Below are positions 7,862-15,516 of a stretch of DNA of 37,419 bases, piece by piece. Positions within the stretch are counted from its first letter, which is position 1; each line of letters starts with the position of its first letter. The stretch lies in assembly GCA_038043445.1 (NCBI GenBank), contig JBBTBY010000152.1, positions 1-37,419 of the forward strand, written 5' to 3'. The position numbers were made by a program, and so were the translations under genes. The notes beneath the pieces were generated by a model. The model was given only the letters and a program-made list of their open reading frames with translations, was not told the DNA's origin and ran no database searches. This DNA comes from Spirochaetota bacterium. Its GTDB lineage: Bacteria; Spirochaetota; Brachyspiria; Brachyspirales; JACRPF01.

Positions 7862-10150
7862 TTACTTCGCTATTGCATCCATGTTGAAGTTGAACCACTG
7901 CCCGAGCATGATGAGCGATGACTGCGCTGCTATGGTAAGCGTTCGGTCGCGGCGGTAGCGCTCTATGATGGCATACACGTCGTTCTCCAGAATGGAGCGT
8001 CTGACAGGGAGCGATATCTTGTTCACGAAATGCATGTCCGCGATGACTACTGATGCAATGGCAGGGTCGAAATGCCGCAACATCTCTCTGCAGTGCTTTC
8101 GGATGTCCTTTTCTACACGCTCGGCGAACGATCGCGTATCGAGCACGATAGTGTTCTCCTTTGCGATGGCGAGAAGCGACTCTATCTCCGCATACTGGCC
8201 CACGCGGAAGCCGCCGTTCTCGGCGAGTGTTTCCAGCTTCAGCGCAAAGAACGCCGAAAAGAGCTGCATCATCTCACGCGGAGGCGGTACGCCGTGGCTG
8301 TGCGCCGTCCGTATGATGCGGAGCGAGGTCTCGAACGCGGAGCGTCCCGCGGAAAGGAGTTTCGATGTCTCCGGCAGTGTGAGCCGCCGGCTTATGCGCT
8401 TACGCTCATCATAGACGATATCGCGTAACGAGAGCGACACTGTCCCCGCATCGGTAGCAGCGGCGGCGGCGAGCGCATCCGTCGGCCGTATCGAGAGCGT
8501 GACCCGCGTTTCGCGTCCCGATGGCGAACACGACAGTGCAACGATCTTGTCGCGGTCATGTTTGATGAAGCGTACGCTGTTTCCGTAGAGCGTACTGTCG
8601 GGTATTTTCCTGATATCAAGCCCGTGCGAGATATGTTCGGCGCATTGATGATACACTATCTTTTCAGCCGGGTATCGCTCAGGGATGACCCATCGCTCAT
8701 AGCAGGTGTTCCCGTCCATTCCCGGTATGTTCGACTTCGCGTCGCCGAGGGCGTGGATGAAGCGCGCACGGGCGCTCAGGATGTACGGCGCCTTGCCGGT
8801 GGCCGAGGCGAGCAGCTCAAAAGCGATATCGGCGTATTTCAGGTTCTGTACCGGCTCAAGACCGGTGATGTCGGCGAAGAACCAGCCGCAGGATGTATAG
8901 GCATAGAGCGCATATCGATAGGAATCCATTATCTCCGTGAACGTTTCGAGCGATACCTTTTTCGCGAATTTTTCGTGCAGCGCATGGATGACCTTCCTGT
9001 CGTATGCTGCGGCTATCGCTGCATCGCGGAGTACGCGCTTATCCTCGGCGGAAAGCGGCATCACCATATCGACGGCCTCTTCATGAGCATCGCGGAGGAT
9101 ATCGACGGCCGCGCGCAAGGGGCCGCGCCAGCGCTGGTTCCAGCCGTCATGGCTTCCTGTCGCACAGCCGCAATCGCTTCTCCAGCGTTCGACACCGTGG
9201 GAACAGCTCCATGAGGTGCCGCTGCCGTTCGCGCCGTCGTGGAGCAGCACTTCCTCGGTCGGCGGTGCTGCCGCGAGCACAGCGGCGTAATTGGTCACGG
9301 TAATGCCGCGCTCGGGGATGATATCCGAGAAATATTTCGCTATGCACATATCGGCGAACGGCTCATGGTGTCCGTACGATTCTCCGTCGGTGGCGATGTT
9401 CACGAGTCCTTTGTGCTTAAACGCATCATCGATGAGCTTCGCGTAGCCGTGTGCATCGCGCAGCGCATGTTCGAAGGCGATGCCCCGTGCCAGCTCCGGG
9501 TGGTAGAAGAACACGGCTATCTCACCGCCGCGATGTCCTTTCAGCAGGTACGGCTTGGACGTATCGATAGTACCGTCGCTTACCTGCGTCGCCTGCCCGT
9601 TCGATATGACGGCGCTCGCCTGATACGGTGAAAGCACGGTAAAGCGTATGCCGCATTGCCAGAGCGCGTCAACGACATCGCGGTTTATCGCCGTTTCCGA
9701 GAGCCACATGCCTTCCGGCGTGCGGCCGAAATGACGCTCGAAATTGAATATGCCCCAGCGTATCTCCGAGATCATATCCTCGTAGCGTGCCAGGGGAAGT
9801 ATGATGTGATTGAATACTTGCGCCATGGCGTTCCCGTGCCCCGTGCGCGCAATGCTTGCGCGGTCGGCGGCGACGATGCGGGTCACCGTTTCCGGGAAAT
9901 GGGCGGCGAGGTAATCGAGGAGCGTCGGTCCGAAGTTGAAGCTCAGATATTCGTAGTTATTCACCACTTTCGTGATCCGCCCGACGCCGTCCAGTATGCG
10001 GGAATGGGCATTGGGCTGATAACATTCGGCGGTAATGCGTTCATTCCAGTCGTGGTAGGGGTGTAAGTCCTGCTCGGTAATGATGTTGCAGTACGGGTTC
10101 TCCCGCGGCGGCTGATAGAAATGGCCGTGTAGTATGAGCTTCTTTTCCAT
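7862..10150 (-). CDS. Glycoside hydrolase family 57 protein with C-terminal DUF3536 region
   Basis: About 762 residues. The N-terminus LILHGHFYQPPRENPY is the GH57 strand-1 signature with the HGHFYQP motif. EGMWLSETAINRDV carries the likely nucleophile Glu152, and NIATDGESYGHHEPF the likely acid/base Asp255 (numbering from the ATG at 10150). Residues after about 420 match my memory of the DUF3536 region that follows GH57 domains of this subgroup. GH57 enzymes act on alpha-glucans (amylase, branching enzyme, 4-alpha-glucanotransferase); the exact activity is not readable. There is no signal peptide, so it is cytoplasmic and may act on glycogen. A TATAAT box lies 11 nt before this ATG (2 nt before an alternative ATG at 10159) and there is no Shine-Dalgarno, so the transcript looks leaderless. 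Followed by the PseC-like gene. Confidence 0.85.
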   Translation of the reverse strand: MEKKLILHGHFYQPPRENPYCNIITEQDLHPYHDWNERITAECYQPNAHSRILDGVGRITKVVNNYEYLSFNFGPTLLDYLAAHFPETVTRIVAADRASIARTGHGNAMAQVFNHIILPLARYEDMISEIRWGIFNFERHFGRTPEGMWLSETAINRDVVDALWQCGIRFTVLSPYQASAVISNGQATQVSDGTIDTSKPYLLKGHRGGEIAVFFYHPELARGIAFEHALRDAHGYAKLIDDAFKHKGLVNIATDGESYGHHEPFADMCIAKYFSDIIPERGITVTNYAAVLAAAPPTEEVLLHDGANGSGTSWSCSHGVERWRSDCGCATGSHDGWNQRWRGPLRAAVDILRDAHEEAVDMVMPLSAEDKRVLRDAAIAAAYDRKVIHALHEKFAKKVSLETFTEIMDSYRYALYAYTSCGWFFADITGLEPVQNLKYADIAFELLASATGKAPYILSARARFIHALGDAKSNIPGMDGNTCYERWVIPERYPAEKIVYHQCAEHISHGLDIRKIPDSTLYGNSVRFIKHDRDKIVALSCSPSGRETRVTLSIRPTDALAAAAATDAGTVSLSLRDIVYDERKRISRRLTLPETSKLLSAGRSAFETSLRIIRTAHSHGVPPPREMMQLFSAFFALKLETLAENGGFRVGQYAEIESLLAIAKENTIVLDTRSFAERVEKDIRKHCREMLRHFDPAIASVVIADMHFVNKISLPVRRSILENDVYAIIERYRRDRTLTIAAQSSLIMLGQWFNFNMDAIAK

Positions 10151-10161
10151 TGGCAGCATGG

Positions 10162-10189
10162 ATTATACACTACCGATGCGAATTGTGAA
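10162..10189 (-). promoter_or_regulatory. Promoter of the GH57 gene (leaderless type)
   Basis: Minus strand: -35 TTCACA (10189-10184), a 16-nt spacer, -10 TATAAT (10167-10162). The predicted transcription start falls between the two candidate ATGs (10159 and 10150), so the leader is at most a few nucleotides. Confidence 0.65.
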
Positions 10190-10223
10190 GCACGATCCAG
10201 TACGAAAAAAAGCCATTGCTCTA

Positions 10224-10252
10224 TTGACATGGCCTGTGCCGAGGGGTATAAT
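10224..10252 (+). promoter_or_regulatory. Consensus promoter of the DUF4389 gene
   Basis: A perfect sigma-70-type promoter: TTGACA (10224-10229), a 17-nt spacer, TATAAT (10247-10252). It is followed by a leader of about 35 nt and AAGGAG ahead of the ATG at 10294. This predicts strong, constitutive expression. Confidence 0.9.
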
Positions 10253-10293
10253 ACGCCCCGCTACGCAATTAATAATAAGTAAAGGAGAATCGT

Positions 10294-10878
10294 ATGCAGT
10301 ACAGTGTCAAGTATCAAGACAAGTACTCTCGCGGACAGCTCTTGTTAAGGACAATTTTTGGCGGATTCTATATCGCCCTCCCTCACTTCTTTCTGATGGC
10401 TTTCGTCGGAATCTGGGCGGCTATCCTTTCCTTCCTCGCAGCATGGGTTGTGCTCTTCACTGGTAAATATCCGAAGGGATGGTTCGATTTCCAGGTAAAA
10501 TTCGGCGCTTGGGGCGCAAGATTGACTGCATCCATGATGAACTTTATGGATGAATATCCTGCGTTCGGAACGGGCGGCACGAGCGCAAGCGTAACGTACA
10601 GTGTGAATTATCCGGCATCGTTGAGCCGCGGGCTTCTCATTCTCCGCGTGCTTTTCGGCGTCTTCTATGTCTACGTTCCGCATATGTTCTGCCTCTATTT
10701 CCGGCTCATCTGGTCATCGCTTCTTATGTTTCTGGCATGGTGGGCGATTCTCTTCACCGGCAAGTATCCGAAAGGTTTTTTCGAGTTCAATGTCGGCACT
10801 ATGCGCTGGCTGAACAATGTTTCGGTATACATGTCCCTCCTTACCGACGAATATCCGAAGTTCTCAGGTAAAGAATAG
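10294..10878 (+). CDS. DUF4389 membrane protein, internally duplicated
   Basis: 194 residues made of two DUF4389-like units in tandem. Unit 1 (about 1-93) and unit 2 (about 101-190) each run: basic start with SRG.L.LR, a hydrophobic pair of membrane segments, then VLFTGKYPKGWF or ILFTGKYPKGFF, a short FQV/FNV strand, and a closing DEYPxF. Each unit has two transmembrane segments, so four in total. The function of DUF4389 is unknown to me. It stands alone behind the strongest promoter in the window and is closed by a terminator array, so it is a highly expressed single-gene unit. Confidence 0.85.
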   Translation: MQYSVKYQDKYSRGQLLLRTIFGGFYIALPHFFLMAFVGIWAAILSFLAAWVVLFTGKYPKGWFDFQVKFGAWGARLTASMMNFMDEYPAFGTGGTSASVTYSVNYPASLSRGLLILRVLFGVFYVYVPHMFCLYFRLIWSSLLMFLAWWAILFTGKYPKGFFEFNVGTMRWLNNVSVYMSLLTDEYPKFSGKE

Positions 10879-10909
10879 TTTCTTCCCGTTAGCGTAGCGT
10901 AGCAAAATC

Positions 10910-10942
10910 GCGGTGTGCCGGCAACGGTGCACCGCTTTTTTT
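10910..10942 (+). terminator. Terminator after the DUF4389 gene
   Basis: Stem GCGGTG (10910-10915) with CACCGC (10930-10935), extended by imperfect pairing inside, followed by seven T residues (10936-10942). Confidence 0.75.
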
Positions 10943-10965
10943 ATGTGCACCTCTCGGGCGCACAT

Positions 10966-11001
10966 AAAAAAAGAGGGCGGGGATAGCCCCGCCCTCTTTT
11001 T
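10966..11001. terminator. Bidirectional terminator between the DUF4389 gene and gdhA
   Basis: A perfect 10-bp stem GAGGGCGGGG (10973-10982), loop ATAG, CCCCGCCCTC (10987-10996), with seven A residues on the left and five T residues on the right. It can end transcription from gdhA on the minus strand and from the DUF4389 gene on the plus strand. A weaker hairpin (TTTATGTGC ... GCACATAAA, about 10939-10967) lies between it and the upstream terminator. Confidence 0.9.
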
Positions 11002-11023
11002 GTTCTCTTGTATTGTGGTCGGA

Positions 11024-12382
11024 TCAGACTATGCCGTACGCATGCATGGCTTTTGCGACCTTAACGAAACCAGCAATGTTCGCGCCCATGACATAGTCGC
11101 CTTTCTTGCCGTATGCTTCAGCGGCATCAAGGCATTGTTTGTGTATGCTCTTCATGATCTTGCTCAGGTTCTGATCGACCTCTTCGCGCGTCCAGTAGAA
11201 GCGCTGGCTCTGCTGCGCCATTTCAAGACCGGAAGTGGCAACACCGCCGGCATTGGCGGCCTTGCCCGGTCCGTAGAGCACGTTGCCTGCCTGATAGGCG
11301 TGTATCGCGTCCACATCGGATGGCATGTTCGCGCCTTCGGAGACGCAGAAGCAGCCGTTCTTCACGAGCGCCTCTGCGTTCTTGCCGTTCACCTCGTTCT
11401 GTGTGGCGGACGGGAAAGCACAGTCGACCTTGACGCTTTGCTCGCGAACAACGTCCCATACGCTTTTGCCGTCATAGTACTTCGCACTTTTGTACTTCTC
11501 AGTATATTCTTTCACGCGTCCGCGGTGTACTTCCTTAAGCTCGATGATGTATTTGAGCTTCTCGGCAGAGATGCCTTCTTCATCGATGATAGTGCCGCTG
11601 GAATCCGAAATGCTGATGCATTTGCCGCCGAGATGATTGACCTTTTCGATGGTGTACTGGGCGACATTGCCCGAGCCCGAAACGATGCAGCGCAGCCCCT
11701 TCATCTCTTTGCTGCGCGTCGCGAGCATTTCTGCTGCAAAATAGACAGCGCCGTAGCCGGTAGCTTCCGGGCGTATGAGCGAACCGCCGTATTCGAGCGC
11801 GCGTCCGGTGAGAACACCGGTGTGCTCATTGGTTATCTTCTTGTAATAGCCGTACATATAGCCGATCTCGCGTCCGCCGACACCGATATCGCCGGCGGGG
11901 ACGTCGGTGTCCTGACCGATGTGTCGGAAGAGTTCGCGCATGAACGACTGGCAAAAGCGCATCACTTCCATATCGGACTTGCCCTTCGGATCGAAATCGC
12001 ATCCGCCCTTGCCGCCGCCCATAGGGAGCGTGGTGAGCGAATTCTTGAAGATCTGTTCGAAGCCGAGGAATTTGACGATGCCGAGATTGACGGACGGATG
12101 GAAACGAAGCCCGCCCTTATAGGGCCCGATGGCATTGTTGAACTGCACGCGCATGCCGCGGTTCACCTGCACCTCGCCCTTGTCATCGACCCACGGTACG
12201 CGGAATATAATCGCGCGGTCCGGTTCGACGATGCGGTCATAGATCTTCGATTTGACGAATTCCGGGTGTTTTTTGACCGTCGGTTCCAATGTTTCCATCA
12301 CTTCCTTTACGGCTTGATGGAATTCCTTCTCGCCGGGGTTCTTTTGAACGACCCTGTCGATCACTTCATTTACGAGTGACAT
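11024..12382 (-). CDS. gdhA: NADP-type glutamate dehydrogenase
   Basis: Catalyses reductive amination of 2-oxoglutarate with ammonium. 452 residues, the usual length of hexameric bacterial GdhA. Seen: FNNAIGPYKGGLRFHP (81-96) with substrate-binding Lys89; LPMGGGKGGCDFDPKGKSD (119-137) with catalytic Lys125; VPAGDIGVGGREIGYMYGYYKK; and the Rossmann stretch CIVSGSGNVAQYTIEKV. The order and spacing match the NADP-dependent class. I set the start at MSLVNEV (12382) because AAGGAG lies 9 nt upstream; a frame extension further upstream is AT-rich leader. Palindromes at its promoter and the nrpR gene next door point to nitrogen control. Confidence 0.94.
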   Translation of the reverse strand: MSLVNEVIDRVVQKNPGEKEFHQAVKEVMETLEPTVKKHPEFVKSKIYDRIVEPDRAIIFRVPWVDDKGEVQVNRGMRVQFNNAIGPYKGGLRFHPSVNLGIVKFLGFEQIFKNSLTTLPMGGGKGGCDFDPKGKSDMEVMRFCQSFMRELFRHIGQDTDVPAGDIGVGGREIGYMYGYYKKITNEHTGVLTGRALEYGGSLIRPEATGYGAVYFAAEMLATRSKEMKGLRCIVSGSGNVAQYTIEKVNHLGGKCISISDSSGTIIDEEGISAEKLKYIIELKEVHRGRVKEYTEKYKSAKYYDGKSVWDVVREQSVKVDCAFPSATQNEVNGKNAEALVKNGCFCVSEGANMPSDVDAIHAYQAGNVLYGPGKAANAGGVATSGLEMAQQSQRFYWTREEVDQNLSKIMKSIHKQCLDAAEAYGKKGDYVMGANIAGFVKVAKAMHAYGIV

Positions 12383-12404
12383 ACATGCTCCTTGTGTTAT
12401 TTTA

Positions 12405-12422
12405 TAGGCAATCAATTGCCTA
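12405..12422. promoter_or_regulatory. Palindrome at the gdhA transcription start, candidate NrpR operator
   Basis: TAGGCAAT-CA-ATTGCCTA, a perfect 8-bp dyad. It contains GGCA-N6-TGCC, the same layout as the NrpR operators I remember from methanogens (GGAA-N6-TTCC and GGTA-N6-TACC). It starts at the predicted +1 of gdhA and ends 23 nt before the start codon, a repressor position. The gene for an NrpR homologue starts about 360 bp away. Confidence 0.65.
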
Positions 12423-12428
12423 CTATGT

Positions 12429-12456
12429 ATTCTAGGTATTTCTAAGAATATGTCAA
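12429..12456 (-). promoter_or_regulatory. Promoter of gdhA
   Basis: Minus strand: -35 TTGACA (12456-12451), a 16-nt spacer, -10 TAGAAT (12434-12429). The palindrome at 12405-12422 lies immediately downstream, covering the predicted transcription start. Confidence 0.7.
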
Positions 12457-12500
12457 TACATTGAATATAAATATTATTGATAGTCAAGTGTTTTATAATA

Positions 12501-12516
12501 TAGGCAATATTGCCGA
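12501..12516. promoter_or_regulatory. Second GGCAAT/ATTGCC palindrome upstream of gdhA
   Basis: TAGGCAAT directly followed by ATTGCCGA, with the core GGCAATATTGCC perfectly symmetric. It shares the arm of the site at 12405 but has a 4-nt rather than 6-nt centre between GGCA and TGCC. It lies about 45 bp upstream of the gdhA -35 box and could be an auxiliary operator. Confidence 0.45.
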
Positions 12517-12559
12517 TAAAATTTATGCATTGGGGTGCGGAGCCGCCCGAATTATCACG

Positions 12560-12716
12560 TAAGAAAAGAAAACCACGGGGGCACAGAGAGAATGTAATGA
12601 AAGGATGAAGGAAGATAATACGCAGCAGGTTTCACCTTTCGGGTGAAAATGTTCAGTTCCTATTCTGTGTTTTCTCGGCCTTTTCTCCGTGATCTCCGTG
12701 GTGCCTCTTTATCTTA
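12560..12716. repeat. Small non-coding element with inverted CCACGG/CACAGAG-type ends
   Basis: This 157-bp stretch of the 396-bp gdhA-nrpR gap has no gene. The left part (AAAACCACGGGGGCACAGAG, from 12568) and the right part read in reverse (GGCACCACGGAGATCACGGA, from 12706 leftward) are the same purine-rich style in opposite orientation. The outermost bases are TAAGA and TCTTA. A 7-bp hairpin TTTCACC/GGTGAAA with loop TTTCG sits at 12630-12648. I recognise CCACGGAG/CACAGAG runs as a recurrent intergenic repeat in many bacterial genomes, from memory. A miniature element or a structured RNA are both possible. Confidence 0.5.
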
Positions 12717-12742
12717 TGTGGGAATTGGGAGCCGTATCCTGT

Positions 12743-12770
12743 TTGACAAGCACCGATAATTGCATACAAT
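12743..12770 (+). promoter_or_regulatory. Promoter of nrpR (leaderless type)
   Basis: -35 TTGACA (12743-12748), a 16-nt spacer, -10 TACAAT (12765-12770). The ATG at 12779 comes only 8 nt after the -10 box and there is no Shine-Dalgarno. The spacer and -10 contain ATTG-CATA-CAAT, a small dyad that could be used for autoregulation. Confidence 0.65.
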
Positions 12771-12778
12771 CCCTTGCC

Positions 12779-13774
12779 ATGAATAAACGCCAGATAACCA
12801 TACTCACAACCCTGAAGAACGCGGACGGCTTGGTGACAAGCCCCGGTTTGACCGATGCCCTGCTGAAAAGCGGCTTGGATGCGAGCGAACGGACCGTGCG
12901 CTATTATCTCTCCGAAATGGAGAAGGCGCATCTGGTGAAAAAGAGCGGCAAGCGCGGGTATGCGGTCACCGAACGGGGGCTCTCCGAGCTGAAAACCCAG
13001 GTCATTGTGGAGCGTATCGGGTTTCTTTCTGCGAAGATCGACCAGATGACGTATCGTATGGATTTTGATCTGGCGCGGAGAAAGGGCACGGTGGTCGTCA
13101 ATATCACGGTCGTAGAGCCGGCGCATATCGGCAGGTTCACGAATGAGATAGAGGAAGTGTACCGCCGCGGATTTGCAATGGGAGAACGCCTCGTCATTAT
13201 CCCGCCGGGCGAGAAGATCGGCGAGATAGTCATTCCTGCGGGTTCGGTCGGCATGGGTACTGTGTGTTCGATAACGCTCAACGGGGTGCTCCTCAAATAC
13301 GGCGTTCCGACGAATTCGAAATTTGGCGGCCTCATGCAGATACAGAACAGGAAGCCCATCGGTTTCATCGATGTGATAATGTACGACGGGACGAGCATCG
13401 ACCCGCTCGAGGTGTTCATACGAAGCGGCATGACGAACTATACGGGTGCGATAACGAAAGGGACGGGGCGTATCGGTGCAAGCTTCAGAGAATTTCCCGC
13501 CGCAAGCGCCGCCATCGTGAAAAAGATCGCCCGCGAGCTGGTATCCATCGGCCTCGGCGGTTTTCTCGAGATCGGAAGGCCCAATCAGCCGCTCTTCAAT
13601 ATCCCGGTGAGCGAGGGGCGTGTGGGTGCCGTCGTCATCGGCGGGCTCAATCCCGTGTCGATATTCGAGGAGAACGGCATTCGATTATATTCGCAGGCGT
13701 TCGCCGGACTTATCGATTATGACCGATTGTTCCATTACAGCGAACTCGCCGCACAGATAAAAAAATTCCTCTGA
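12779..13774 (+). CDS. nrpR: NrpR-family transcriptional regulator (winged helix plus DUF128)
   Basis: 331 residues. Residues 1-75 form a winged-helix DNA-binding domain (RQITILTTLKNADG..., ERTVRYYLSEMEKAHLV, KRGYAVTERGLSEL). The rest is one NrpR/DUF128 effector domain, with MGTVCSITLNGVLLKYGVPTN near residue 160, DGTSIDPLEVFIRSGMTNY near residue 205 and IGASFREFPAAS. In methanogens NrpR represses nif and glnA and is released by 2-oxoglutarate. Having gdhA divergent next door with palindromic sites suggests the same logic here, with 2-oxoglutarate as signal; that is inference. I use the ATG at 12779 because it starts right at the HTH and follows the promoter; there is no ribosome binding site. 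Confidence 0.85.
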   Translation: MNKRQITILTTLKNADGLVTSPGLTDALLKSGLDASERTVRYYLSEMEKAHLVKKSGKRGYAVTERGLSELKTQVIVERIGFLSAKIDQMTYRMDFDLARRKGTVVVNITVVEPAHIGRFTNEIEEVYRRGFAMGERLVIIPPGEKIGEIVIPAGSVGMGTVCSITLNGVLLKYGVPTNSKFGGLMQIQNRKPIGFIDVIMYDGTSIDPLEVFIRSGMTNYTGAITKGTGRIGASFREFPAASAAIVKKIARELVSIGLGGFLEIGRPNQPLFNIPVSEGRVGAVVIGGLNPVSIFEENGIRLYSQAFAGLIDYDRLFHYSELAAQIKKFL

Positions 13775-13779
13775 AGCGC

Positions 13780-14721
13780 CTATTTCCGTATCACACGCAC
13801 ATCGAATGTTTCCGGCTCGATGGAAACGAGCTCAACGCCGGGCGGCAGGTCCAAGGCGATTTTGACGCCGCGGAACGTTCCCGGCTTGGTGATATCTTTT
13901 ACAATGAGCTTCGGGGCTATCTGGTCCGCTGAGAGCTGTTCTATCGTCTGGCGCGCTCCGCGTATGATGACGCGTTTGATGATGATGTCGTTCTTATTGA
14001 CGATGACAAGACGCCTCGCGGAGAGGTCGTAGTGCGGGGCTATGTTCGTAATGATGTTCGTTGCGACCTCGGCGCCGATGCGTACCGAGAGGTGAACGGT
14101 GTACGAAGGAACGGTCACATTGTCGGGGGCGATGAGCGCAACGTCGCGTTCGAAATTCGATTGTACACGGTCGACGAGCACCGTTTCGGTGGCTATCGCC
14201 GTTACGTCGCGTATGACCGATACCGGTCCGCGTATCTCCGCATCAGCAGGCGATACGACGGCACCGATGACGTAGAACCCCGGCATCGGTGTCCCGGCGA
14301 CGACCGGGTTTATCTTCACCGTGCGTATCGCGGGCGGTTCGAGCGATATCTCCACGGCCGGTGGTTTTATCGACCATTGTACTTCGGGCAATTCCTGATT
14401 GAGCGTTAATTTATACACGGCGCTCCCGACCGTGCGCTTGCCGAGGTCTATGTTCGCTTCGAGGATTTTCGGGTTGATAAGGAGGAACTTGTTCTTTTTC
14501 GCCTTGAGCGACAGTATCACTTCCTTAGGGACATCCCCTGCAACGAGGAGGTCGGCAGGAAGATTGACGACACGCAGCGGCACGCGGTAATCGCGCGATT
14601 CATCCTCCTGCGATGTCACGTAGAGCGAAAGGAGTATGGCGAGCGCGAGCGATATTATTTTTGCGACAAGGTTATCGGTGATGAAATTCGTCTTGAATTT
14701 CTTCCTGCTATCGGCGCTCAC
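13780..14721 (-). CDS. ybbR: YbbR-domain protein, CdaA regulator (CdaR type)
   Basis: 313 residues. A short basic N-terminus, one membrane anchor (about residues 18-38, VAKIISLALAILLSLYV) and an extracytoplasmic part made of about three YbbR-like beta units. YbbR/CdaR binds and modulates the diadenylate cyclase CdaA from outside the membrane. The start overlaps the cdaA stop by 14 bp, so the two are co-translated. The gene ends 5 bp from the convergent nrpR stop, with no terminator in the gap. Confidence 0.85.
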   Translation of the reverse strand: MSADSRKKFKTNFITDNLVAKIISLALAILLSLYVTSQEDESRDYRVPLRVVNLPADLLVAGDVPKEVILSLKAKKNKFLLINPKILEANIDLGKRTVGSAVYKLTLNQELPEVQWSIKPPAVEISLEPPAIRTVKINPVVAGTPMPGFYVIGAVVSPADAEIRGPVSVIRDVTAIATETVLVDRVQSNFERDVALIAPDNVTVPSYTVHLSVRIGAEVATNIITNIAPHYDLSARRLVIVNKNDIIIKRVIIRGARQTIEQLSADQIAPKLIVKDITKPGTFRGVKIALDLPPGVELVSIEPETFDVRVIRK

Positions 14722-15505
14722 GTTCTACCCCCAGGAGCGCCTCGAGTTTTGCGCCGATGTCCTCCCGTGCGATGTTGTAATCGAGCTTGCCGTTGTGCGC
14801 GAGGGATACCGCCCCGGTCTCCTCGGATACCACGATGACGACGGCGTCCGATTGTTCTGATATCCCGAGCGCTGCGCGGTGGCGTGTGCCGAAGCGCCGA
14901 ACACCGTTCTTCGTGTCCCGTTCCGAGAGCGGCAGATACGCGGACGCGGCGACCACGCGGTTGCGGTCGATGATGACGGCGCCGTCGTGGAGCGGATTAT
15001 GATGATAGAATATCGTTTCGATGAGCTCGCTTGATATTTCCGCATCGAGGGTCACTGCCCGCTCGAGGAGTCCCTTCAAGTCCACGCGCCGCTCGACGAC
15101 GATTATCGCCCCGTATCCTTTGTTGGATATCACATACACCGCGTTGACTATCTTGTACAGGGCCGAAGTGTCGAAAGAAAAGATATTCTTGAACAGTGTC
15201 CGCTCACCGAGCATGACGAGCGCGCGTTTTATCTCCGTCTGGAATATTACGATGAGCCCGAGCAGCGTGACCTTGAGCACATTGTCAAGGAGCCAGAAGA
15301 GCGTCTGCAGATTGAGGAAGCGTGCGACGAAGGTGGCAAGAAAGATGAGCGCTATGCCCTGGAGGACTATGATGCCGCGCGTGTCGGCGAGCAATCGGTA
15401 TATCTGATAGAAGACGAATCCGACGATGATGATATCGACGGTGAAGAGAATACCCTTGAGGGCGGGGTAGTTGAACAGTTCGCTGATGTTCAGAAAAGAG
15501 AGCAC
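14708..15505 (-). CDS. cdaA: Membrane diadenylate cyclase CdaA
   Basis: Makes cyclic di-AMP from two ATP. 265 residues: three transmembrane segments (about 18-37, 43-62 and 68-88), a linker, then the DAC domain with the catalytic motifs DGA (174-176, in PLHDGAVII) and RHR (208-210, in RFGTRHRAALGISE). Length and layout are those of CdaA rather than DisA. It lies between folP, whose stop is 11 nt upstream, and ybbR. Cyclic di-AMP usually controls potassium and osmolyte balance and cell-wall state; which applies here is not visible. Confidence 0.93.
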   Translation of the reverse strand: MLSFLNISELFNYPALKGILFTVDIIIVGFVFYQIYRLLADTRGIIVLQGIALIFLATFVARFLNLQTLFWLLDNVLKVTLLGLIVIFQTEIKRALVMLGERTLFKNIFSFDTSALYKIVNAVYVISNKGYGAIIVVERRVDLKGLLERAVTLDAEISSELIETIFYHHNPLHDGAVIIDRNRVVAASAYLPLSERDTKNGVRRFGTRHRAALGISEQSDAVVIVVSEETGAVSLAHNGKLDYNIAREDIGAKLEALLGVERERR

Positions 15506-15516
15506 CCTGCCTCCGT

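Noticed and set aside
10913-12379. A long open frame on the plus strand opposite gdhA
   Set aside because: It is the antisense of a clear glutamate dehydrogenase in a high-GC gene, with no family features and no ribosome binding site.
12383-12487. An N-terminal extension of glutamate dehydrogenase
   Set aside because: The extension runs through AT-rich promoter and operator sequence; AAGGAG and normal family length support the start at 12382.
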